A stretch of 64,000 bases of DNA from positions 34,198,101 through 34,262,100 of the forward strand of contig OX638371.1 in assembly GCA_951812925.1 (NCBI GenBank), given 5' to 3'. Both the position numbers and the translations under genes were made by a program. Below the pieces are notes generated by a model. It saw nothing but the letters and a program-made list of their open reading frames with translations, was not told the DNA's origin and did not search any database. The number at the start of each line of letters is the position of its first letter. Positions within the stretch are counted from its first letter, which is position 1. The DNA comes from Calliopum simillimum. Its lineage: Eukaryota > Arthropoda > Insecta > Diptera > Lauxaniidae. Positions 55,666 to 64,000 of the stretch are shown piece after piece.

Positions 55666-55889
55666 GCGGGGGTGAAACATGAGGAAGTGGCATGAAAAAG
55701 ATAAAGGAATCGTCTACGCCAACAGCGCAAGCATGCAGCAGCTGGAGAAACAACAATATTATAAAATTTTTTTAATACTTATTCTCTTTACTTAAGGTCA
55801 GGTAGAATTTTTTCAAAAAAAAAAATTTTATTTTTCCCGTTTCGGATACTTTAAACCCTCAAGGATAATGTAGAAACCCTCTTTTCCCT

Positions 55890-56200
55890 CCCGCTTGACT
55901 CCAAAACACATTTTTAGTGGGAAGAACATAATTGAGTTAGCAACGAATCTTGCACTATGCATATTCAATGAAGGATACCAGCCGTTATTAAAAATCATGG
56001 ACACCATGGGAATTACAATTGGAAGTGGAGCAGCTGCTATTGCAGTTACAAATGACGATTCTCGAATATTGAGATCAGATGATCGTAGCAGACAGAGATG
56101 GAAAGATCACCGGACGGAGCAGCGAGAAGACAGAGCGCGCACGAACGAACACTGGGAAGAGGAAGAAGGAGAATTGTATGGGCCTGGCATTGCTGAATAA
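55890..56200 (+). pseudogene. Transposon protein C-terminus, unit 2
   Basis: Same frame as at 49912-50222 with a few changes (LKIMDTMGI, EEEGELYGPGIAE). The frame is kept open in all three units, which more likely reflects recent duplication than selection. Confidence 0.4.
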
Positions 56201-56433
56201 GCGTAAGATGATTTTCCATTATTTTTCTTGACCGAAAGAAGTCTTTCGTTTATTTCACACTTCTTTGAATTGTTGTAAATGCTTCGAGAATATATTAATT
56301 AAACATTTTTTGGCTCAAAATTTCGGTAAAAAATTTAATAAACGTAGTTAATTGTTCAAGCTAATGATTTATGTAAAATAATTACAAAATTCATAATTTT
56401 CTGCCCTCTTTAACATGGAAGTCATATGCATCG

Positions 56434-57378
56434 TGTGAGTCGCACAATAAAAACTCGAAGGAACTTTTTTATGGAGAATCACGTTCTCTACAAAAACTTT
56501 TCATTTTATATTTAAAAAAAGTGATCTTTTAAGAGTTATTCTATAAAAAATGGTTAAGCGCCAATAAATGTCAAAAAATCACTTTTTTTTTTAAATAACT
56601 TCATGTGGTTCTCCCTGAAAAAGACCTTCGGACTTTTTATCGTACGTAACCTGATTTTTTTTGGAACTAAAATCTTTTTATTCATTTATTTCTCATTGCT
56701 CAAACGCAACTTGTTATTTTAACTTTCGTGAGTGAATATTATAGCATGTTCGCGATAGTAGCCGTGTTTCTTTTGACGCGTATATACAATTGTGGATATT
56801 TTTGAATTGCGATAAATCATGAACAGTTAGTCGCACAATAAAAACTCGAAGGAACTTTTTTATGGAGAATCACGTTCTCTACAAAAAATTTTATTTTTTT
56901 ATTTAAAAAAAGTGATCTTTTAAGAGTTTTTCTATACAAAATGGTTAAGCGCCAATAAATGTCAAAAAATCACTTTTTTTTTAAATAACTTCATGTGGTT
57001 CTCCCTGAAAAAGACCTTCGGACTTTTTATCGTACGACTCAACGTGTTTATAAGTTATCGCAAATTCAAAAATTAACACAATTGAATCTATCATTTTTAA
57101 AAGGGGATATGTGACGAAATTAAAACTTATGGCAAATTTAAGAAAAACCCTCATAAGTTTAGTAAATCTTATTTTAGTGCGATTTTAGTGATGAAGGTTA
57201 ACTAACAATAATACTAAGCAGTAATCTGCTTTCTTGGAAAAAAAATAAACCAACCAGTGCTATCGCCACAACGGCAAAAAAGCGAAAAAAAAAATTCTCT
57301 GCCGAGCGACACATGTCCCTTTTTAAAAATGACCGATTCAATTGTATATACGCGTCAAAAAAAAAAAAAAAAAACGGT
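56434..57378. repeat. CCGTG hairpin complex, unit 2
   Basis: Counterpart of 50456-51395, with both 210-bp direct copies and the nested inverted pair; an A run near 57359 is longer. Confidence 0.6.
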
Positions 57379-57778
57379 TCACATATGAAGGAGTCTTAAA
57401 GAGGTAAATTATTTGACACGCTGTCTTACTGTTCTCTATGGGCTATTCAAATTTACTTTCCATTATTAAAATACAAAAAACCAATGCGCACATTCAGGCG
57501 GAATGTATGTCATAGATCATTTTATTTTCCCTGTCGGAAATCGCTCTACTTCTAAACTTTACACAAACTAGTTTCAACCGGAGCAAGAATAGTTCGCAAG
57601 TAAATCGTTTCCCATACGATGAACTATTGATTTTTACTTGGGCTTGTCGTAGGAGCAAGTCAATTGTCCTACTCTGCATTTGGTGTAATTGGTTACAAAC
57701 TAATCTTTTGTGTCAATTGTCCTGTGACACATTTCCTCTGCCACCTCCAAGTCATAATATTAAATTTTTCAATTTTAA

Positions 57779-57955
57779 CAGTCGGAATAATGTCGCAGTT
57801 TTCTAACGATTATAACGCCTTTTGTACCACTATAGCCAGTACATCATTATAATACAATGTCATATTCTCCGATAAAACGAGTATGATGTAGTTTTACAAC
57901 GATGGACCTGCTATAGTGTGGAGAAAGGCAAAATATTCCAACCTTATTCCGACTG
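57779..57955. mobile_element. TTAA-flanked hairpin MITE, unit 2
   Basis: Same 177-bp element as at 51797; the right target copy has lost a T. Confidence 0.6.
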
Positions 57956-58212
57956 TAAAAATTTAAAAATTTATTGTTTTACATACATGCAATAAAAAAT
58001 GGGGTTATATAAAAAATTGATTTCAATTGAATTTTCGCCACCGTGGTCAATCTTACAGTCATCTTCTTTCTGTAGGTACATCGTACAAGAGGGCGTGGCA
58101 CCTCCCATATAAGCAAAATTTTCAAAATACTGTAGTGCAGGGTTTTCTAAAAATCATTTATTTTGCTTATATATTTACGTGCATTTTTTAATAAATGTTT
58201 TATATGTTCAAG

Positions 58213-58312
58213 GACGACGATTACAAGGAGAGCGGCAGCTTGAAGGCTTTCCTTTCAGAAGATAATGGCTGGATGTTGGCTGCGGCAGAGCAGATTAATG
58301 CCGATGTACCAG
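58213..58312 (+). pseudogene. Penultimate exon, unit 2 (frameshifted)
   Basis: The splice sites are conserved, but one extra T after GAAGGC (GGCTTTCCTTTC for GGCTTCCTTTC) shifts the frame. It brings a TAA into frame a few codons later if the exon is entered in the unit 1 phase. Confidence 0.7.
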
Positions 58313-58818
58313 GTACTTAAGTCTAATATGTTAAAATTGAATTTTGTTTGTTTGTTTATACAGTGGCTCCATCCCAAAATTGGACAAGACTTTGTTGAAT
58401 ATAAAAGTACTCTAAAATTAAGAAAAAATATCCTAAGGATACGGTTTTTTCGCTTTTATTTAAAGCTTGTACCCTCATCTCTCTAAATAATAAAAAAAAA
58501 AACAAAAATTTTTCTATGGATATTGAGCGAAAAAACCATTTTAGCATTGCGTTTTTTCGTAATATTCTAATATTTTTAAGGATATTTAAAGGTTTTTTTG
58601 GCTTTTTTTAAATTTTGTTTTTTTTTTATTGTTCAGAGAGATGAGGATATAAGGTTTTAATAAAAGGGAAAAAACCGTATCTTTATCATATTTTTTCTAA
58701 ATTTTAGAGTACATTTATATCCAACAAAGTCTTGTCCGATTTTGAGATGGAGTTCACTGTATATTTGTTATTTATGGATTCGGAAACTAACCATAAGTTA
58801 TTTTTTAAATTTTCATAG

Positions 58819-58966
58819 TCCCCCTGATACTCTCTTCACCAATGATGATACTGAATTTATGGCTGAAGTACGGATAGCCGAGTCGTTCCGTACTGGAACA
58901 AATATACCATTAAAGCCTAGTGAAGAAAGCATGAAGCGTGCGCGACAAATGTACGAGCATTTGTAA
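58819..58966 (+). pseudogene. Terminal exon, unit 2 (one base deleted)
   Basis: The C-run after the acceptor is five instead of six, giving a 148-bp exon portion. The downstream coding sequence to the stop at 58964-58966 is otherwise as in unit 1. The deletion offsets the earlier insertion numerically but not the premature stop. Confidence 0.7.
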
Positions 58967-59174
58967 ATAAGTAGCTCTTTCCCTTTGCTCATACGATTTC
59001 CTCAGAGAAATAAATTTGTTCGTAGGTTGCAAAATTTATACTTTTAATATTGCTCCAGTGGAAATTATTGATATTTTGTAACTTTGCAAGTCTAAATTAC
59101 ATTTCAAAAAACCGACCCGACTGGGGCCGTTTTTTCTTCATACTTCTGTGTACTTAACTCAAAACATCGTTATA

Positions 59175-60720
59175 CAGTGCTGTGCATAACATTTGCAACC
59201 AGAAACACTTGAAACTGTATCACCAATTTTCGGCCACTAAAGCAGATGCAAATAAAAAACTTGGTATGAGGTTTTATGTCATTTATATTGTTGTTTATAA
59301 AACAAAAATAAAAAGTCCATACATCACTTAAACAAAACTAAAACTTAAGTGTAATATAAAAATGTGTCGGTATTGGCTGTGCAAAACATTTGCAACTATT
59401 AATTTAAATTAAAAATTAATAACTTAAAATCAATATTTAATGGAATAACCCTTGATTTTTATAACACCAGTGCATCTTTTTGGCATGGATGCGATAAAAC
59501 TATTTTCAAATGAGGGCGGAATGTCCTGGTACCGTTTTTTAACTTCATTAAACAACTCATCCTGTTTTCAAAATTTTTGATTGCATAATAAGCAATGCAT
59601 TTTCGTGACTTGACGCTTTGATTGGGTTTAGATCTGGCGACTCCGCGGGGCATTGATAAACATCAATATTTTGCCGATTTATCCAATCTTTTACTGCTTT
59701 TCACGTGTGCTTAAGGTTGTTATTATGCAGGAATATCCATTTTAGTGTTATTTTTCAAGTTGCATATGGCTTTATAGTATTTTGTGGTATGTCTTTATAA
59801 TCATTAGGCTTCATTATGTCTTCAACTCTTTGAATTGGACCGATTCCTTGCGCAGAGATGCATCCCCACACCATGATTCTACAACCTCTATCATAGACAG
59901 TTCCTATTGTATATTTCGGGCTTAGCCTTTCTCTCCTTGGTCTTCTCATAAGCCTGTTACCACTCGATCCGTATAAATTAAACTTGGACTCTTCAGAAAA
60001 GATGGTAAGTCTTGTAAGAAGACCAAGGAGAGAATGGCTAAGCCCGAAATATACAATAGGAACTATCTATCATAGAGGTTGTAGAATCATGGTGTGGGGA
60101 TGCATCTCTGCGCAAAGAATCGCTCCAATTCAAAGAGTTGAAGACATAATGAAGCCTAATGATTATAAAGACATACCACAAAATACTATAAAGCCATATG
60201 CAACTTGGTAAATGTCACTAAAATGGATATTCCTGCATAATAACAACCTTAAGCACACGTGGAAAGTAGTAAATGATTGGATAAATCGGCAAAATATTGA
60301 TGTTTATCAATGCCCCGCGGAGTCGCCAGATCTAAACCCAATCAAATCGTCAAGTCACGAAAATGCATTGCTTATTATGCAATCAAAAATTTAGAAAACA
60401 GGATGAGTTGTTTAATGAAGTTAAAAAACGGTACCAGGACATTCCGCATTGCTGTTATAAAAATCAAGGGTTATTCCGTTAAATATTGATTTTTAGTTAT
60501 TAATTTTTAATTTAGATTAATAGTTGCAAATGTTTTGCACAGCCAATACCGACACATATTTATATTACACTTAAGTTTTAGTTTTGTATAAGTGATGTAT
60601 GGACTTTTTATTTTTGTTTTATAAACAACAAAAAGTATTTTATTTGCATCTGTTTTAGTGGCCGAAAATTGGTGATTCAGTTTTAAGTGTTTCTGGTTGC
60701 AAATGTTATGCACAGCACTG
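59175..60720. mobile_element. Palindromic Tc1-like remnant, unit 2
   Basis: Same ends (CAGTGCTGTGC with TA borders) and the same head-to-head layout as in unit 1. The right arm lacks a segment after GACATTCCGCA near 60450. Confidence 0.85.
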
Positions 60721-60833
60721 TATGTAGATGTCTAGTTGTAGTTTTAACCCGACGATATATAAATTTTAATGTTTCTTAAAAATGTATTTGCTTTTATAAA
60801 AATTGAAAAAAAAAAAAAAACTAAAAACTATAA

Positions 60834-60960
60834 GGGCCAGTTTCACAATGTTCAGTTAAGCCTTAACTAGAACTTTAACTGGAACTTTGACATTAAATTT
60901 CATACAAAATTTTTATTTATCTGGAAGTTAAATTTTAACTGAACATTGTGAAAATGGCCC
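60834..60960. mobile_element. Harbinger-like MITE, unit 2
   Basis: Same 127-bp element with TAA on both sides (60831-60833 and 60961-60963). Confidence 0.65.
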
Positions 60961-60964
60961 TAAG

Positions 60965-61336
60965 CCGTGTTTCTTTTGACGCGTGTATACAATTGTGGTA
61001 ATTTTCAAACTGCGATCACTTATGAACGGTGAGTCGTACAATAAAAAGTGCAAGGGTCTTTTTCAAGGTAATTTTTATTTTTTTGTAAAAAAAAAAAAAA
61101 ATTAATTATTTCAGAAGTTATTTAAAAAAAAATGTGCTTTTTTGCCGTTTATCGGTGCTTTACTAGTTTTTATAGAATAACTCCTAAAAGGTAAATTTTT
61201 TTAAAAATAAAATGAAAATTTTTTCTAGAGAATGTAATTCTCCATAAAAAAGTTCCTTCAAGTTTTTATTGTGCGACTCACTGTTCATGAATTATCGCAA
61301 TTTAAAAATAATCACAATTGTATATAAGCGTCAAAA
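60965..61336. repeat. Truncated CCGTG hairpin at unit 2/3 junction
   Basis: Counterpart of 55131-55501 with identical breakpoint AAGCGTCAAAA before the exon fragment. Confidence 0.65.
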
Positions 61337-61500
61337 GATGATACTGAATTTATGGCTGAAGTACGGATAGCCGAGTCGTTCCGTACTGGAACAAATATAC
61401 CATTAAAGCCTAGTGAAGAAAGCATGAAGCGTGCGCGACAAATGTACGAGCATTTGTAAATAAGTAGCTCATTCTCTTTGCTCATACGATTTCCTCAGAG
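61337..61500 (+). pseudogene. Displaced copy of the terminal exon end at junction 2
   Basis: 164 bp, the same breakpoints as at 55502-55665, so the chimeric junction existed before the array grew from two to three units. Confidence 0.8.
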
Positions 61501-63012
61501 GCGGGGGTGAAACATGAGGAAGTGGCATGAAAAAGATAAAGGAATCGTCTACGCCAACAGCGCAAGCATGCAGCAGCTGGAGAAACAACAATATTATAAA
61601 ATTTTTTTAATACTTATTCTCTTTACTTAAGGTCAGGTAGAATTTTTTCAAAAAAAAAAATTTTATTTTTCCCGTTTCGGATACTTTAAACCCTCAAGGA
61701 TAATGTAGAAACCCTCTTTTCCCTCCCGCTTGACTCCAAAACACATTTTTAGTGGGAAGAACATAATTGAGTTAGCAACGAATCTTGCACTATGCATATT
61801 CAATGAAGGATACCAGCCGTTATTAAAAATCATGGACACCATGGGAATTACAATTGGAAGTGGAGCAGCTGCTATTGCAGTTACAAATGACGATTCTCGA
61901 GTATTGAGATCAGATGATCGTAGCAGACAGAGATGGAAAGATCACCGGACGGAGCAGCGAGAAGACAGAGCGCGCACGAACGAACACTGGGAAGAGGAAG
62001 AAGGAGAATTGTATGGGCCTGGCATTGCTGAATAAGCGTAAGATGATTTTCCATTATTTTTCTTGACCGAAAGAAGTCTTTCGTTTATTTCACACTTCTT
62101 TGAATTGTTGTAAATGCTTCGAGAATATATTAATTAAACATTTTTTGGCTCAAAATTTCGGTAAAAAATTTAATAAACGTAGTTAATTGTTCAAGCTAAT
62201 GATTTATGTAAAATAATTACAAAATTCATAATTTTCTGCCCTCTTTAACATGGAAGTCATATGCATCGTGTGAGTCGCACAATAAAAACTCGAAGGAACT
62301 TTTTTATGGAGAATCACGTTCTCTACAAAAACTTTTCATTTTATATTTAAAAAAAGTGATCTTTTAAGAGTTATTCTATAAAAAATGGTTAAGCGCCAAT
62401 AAATGTCAAAAAATCACTTTTTTTTTTAAATAACTTCATGTGGTTCTCCCTGAAAAAGACCTTCGGACTTTTTATCGTACGTAACCTGATTTTTTTTGGA
62501 ACTAAAATCTTTTTATTCATTTATTTCTCATTGCTCAAACGCAACTTGTTATTTTAACTTTCGTGAGTGAATATTATAGCATGTTCCCGATAGTAGCCGT
62601 GTTTCTTTTGACGCGTATATACAATTGTAGATATTTTTGAATTGCGATAAATCATGAACAGTGAGTCGCACAATAAAAACTCGAAGGAACTTTTTTATGG
62701 AGAATCACGTTCTCTACAAAAACTTTTCATTTTATATTTAAAAAAAGTGATCTTTTAAGAGTTATTCTATAAAAAATGGTTAAGCGCCAATAAATGTCAA
62801 AAAATCACTTTTTTTTTTAAATAACTTCATGTGGTTCTCCCTGAAAAAGACCTTCGGACTTTTTATCGTACGTAACCTGATTTTTTTTGGAACTAAAATC
62901 TTTTTATTTATTTATTTCTCATTGCTCAAACGCAACTTGTTATTTTAACTTTCGTGAGTGAATATTATAGCATGTTCGCGATAGTAGCCGTGTTTCTTTT
63001 GACGCGTATATA
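61501..63012. repeat. Tandem segmental array, partial unit 3 (1,512 bp)
   Basis: Matches the first part of units 1 and 2, then contains a 391-bp internal duplication (62271-62661 repeated from 62662). It ends inside the hairpin at GACGCGTATATA, after which unrelated sequence and the deleted mariner follow. Confidence 0.85.
61725..62035 (+). pseudogene. Transposon protein C-terminus, unit 3
   Basis: Third copy, almost identical to the unit 2 copy. Confidence 0.4.
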
Positions 63013-63072
63013 GAAGTAAAAAGTAGTTTTAGCAGAACCGCTTGGATGGATATTAAAAACTTTCGTGTCATA

Positions 63073-63872
63073 TTGGGTGTACAACTTAAAAACCGGAATT
63101 TTTTAGCGAAATTTTATGCTTTATTGTGGAAAAATGTTACAATATATTTTATTCAAAGTATTGTCCATTGGAAGCTACAACATTTCCCCATCTTTCAGGC
63201 AATTTATGAATTCCATCCCAAAAAAATTGCGCCGGCTTGGCGGCCAAAAATGAATCTATCCAATTTTCGATATCTTGAACTTAAGTGAAGCGTATTCCTG
63301 ATAGGGCATTCTGCATTGATCGGAACAAATGGTAGTCTGATGGTGCAAGGTCTGGGCTATAAGGCGGGTGAGGACAAATTTTTATAGATTTTTATGGATT
63401 TTCTGCTTCAATTGGATCAATTGTTGACGATAGAATTGAGCATTAATGGTTTGGCCACCTGGCAACAGCTCATAATGGATCACACCTAGCTGGTCCTGAC
63501 CAGGACGCTCTTTGTCTTCGACATCAAAATAACGACTTTTAAACCGTCGAAACCACTCACGACAGCTTGATTCAGCTGGAGCATAGTCCCCATAAACTTC
63601 TACAAGAATGCGATGACTTTCAGCAGCTGTTTTCTTTGCAAAAAAATGACCCAACAGAACCTCCCGCAAATGCTGTCTTTTTCTCCAATTTTCGAAGTTA
63701 TTCATCGTAAAAAATAATAATGATGCACACAAGATAAAATTGTTTTGTTGACTGATTTTGACAGCTGTCAAATGTACCTTCAAAATGACATATATATAAA
63801 GTTCGAGCTTTCACGATATTTGTTAGTACGGACATCCACCATCAAATTCCGGTTTTCAAGTTGTACACTCAA
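63073..63872 (-). mobile_element. Internally deleted mariner (DD34D type)
   Basis: Ends TTGGGTGTACAACTTAAAAA and the inverse ending AAGTTGTACACTCAA are bordered by TA (63071-63072 and 63873-63874), with CCGGAATTT continuing the inverted repeat to about 30 bp. The 800-bp length, against about 1.3 kb for a full mariner, reflects two internal deletions. Confidence 0.85.
63128..63705 (-). pseudogene. mariner transposase, deleted and non-functional
   Basis: The minus-strand frame starts MNNFENWRKRQHLREVLLGH at 63705 with the mariner helix-turn-helix (TAAESHRILVEVYGDYAPAE, CREWFRRFKS) and DVEDKERPGQ. It then jumps to DQLGVIHYELLPGGQTINAQ, so the second DNA-binding helices and the first catalytic Asp are gone. 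The frame ends at a stop at 63382. Beyond a second deletion, another frame carries SPDLAPSDYHLFRSMQ, with the third catalytic Asp, and the end LPERWGNVVASNGQYF at about 63150. Only one of three catalytic residues survives. It could move only with a transposase supplied in trans. Confidence 0.8.
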
Positions 63873-63874
63873 TA

Positions 63875-64000
63875 TAAAAGCTTTTTCAATAAGCTTTAAA
63901 ATTGTTGTACTAAAGTTATTAAATATTAAAAAGTTGAGGAGCAAATTCAACAAATAAAAGTGTAAAAACTCGCTCCCAACTTATTGCCGATTACATAATT
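63875..64000. other. Right flank, nothing recognised
   Basis: AT-rich sequence after the mariner target duplication. Confidence 0.4.

Larger units (their letters stand above)
55666..61500. repeat. Tandem segmental array, unit 2 (5,835 bp)
   Basis: Same order of parts as unit 1. Differences include loss of about 105 bp of the mini-me-like fragment near 58081, loss of about 55-60 bp in the right Tc1 arm near 60450, one-base indels in both gene exons, and a T loss in the right TTAA of the hairpin MITE. Confidence 0.9.

Overview
The window looks like a repeat-saturated, AT-rich stretch of an insect nuclear genome, most likely a higher dipteran and plausibly a tephritid fruit fly. The basis is an intact DD41D mariner transposase (the rosa-type subfamily known from Ceratitis rosa and relatives), many copies of a repeat with the GTCY and TA microsatellite cores of dipteran mini-me/DINE-1-like elements, 5'-truncated non-LTR retrotransposons with A-rich tails, and spliceosomal intron signals. 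There is no bacterial gene organisation, no CRISPR array and no canonical tRNA or rRNA gene. The species call is inference. || Layout. 1-5.4 kb: AT-rich DNA with a CCCAA-ended inverted-repeat element (501-1379) holding 36-bp tandem repeats on both sides of a tRNA-like segment. 5.4-6.5 kb: the 3' part of a non-LTR retrotransposon. 6.9-8.0 kb: the longest mini-me-like copy. 8.4-10.3 kb: a nest of at least four inverted-repeat elements, including a hAT-like MITE with an 8-bp target duplication. 11.8-14.3 kb: a second CCCAA element, a 242-bp MITE and an RNase H-type LINE remnant. 14.5-15.8 kb: mariner with an open 361-codon transposase. 16.9-21.6 kb: mini-me-like copies. 21.95-23.72 kb: an unassigned DNA element with five direct copies of a 13-bp motif. 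25.9-27.0 kb: a 1.1-kb foldback. 27.6-28.3 kb: the third CCCAA element. 28.5-36.8 kb: more mini-me-like copies and fragments of one RTE-like LINE. 38.5-39.7 kb: a decayed RT/RNase H LINE. 42.5-44.3 kb: the longest RTE-like LINE copy. 44.5-45.9 kb: a second foldback with 9-10 bp target duplications. 46.0-47.2 kb: a strongly A-rich, strand-asymmetric stretch. 47.2-49.3 kb: an almost open LINE reverse transcriptase on the minus strand. || 49,686-63,012 is a tandem segmental array: unit 1 (5,980 bp), unit 2 (5,835 bp) and a partial unit 3 (1,512 bp). Units 1 and 2 each carry two consecutive 3'-terminal exons of an unrecognised cellular-type gene (intact in unit 1, frameshifted in unit 2). They also carry a Tc1 remnant arranged as a head-to-head palindrome, a TTAA-flanked hairpin MITE, a TAA-flanked Harbinger-like MITE and a layered family of CCGTG-ended hairpins. 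All three units carry a transposon-protein C-terminus. Unit junctions are chimeric: a truncated hairpin is joined to a displaced 164-bp copy of the gene's last-exon end, which is joined to the next unit start. The window closes with an internally deleted mariner (63,073-63,872). || Functionally the window reads as an arena of transposition and rearrangement, not a set of cooperating genes. The only protein-coding candidates that look intact are the DD41D transposase and the unit 1 exon pair.
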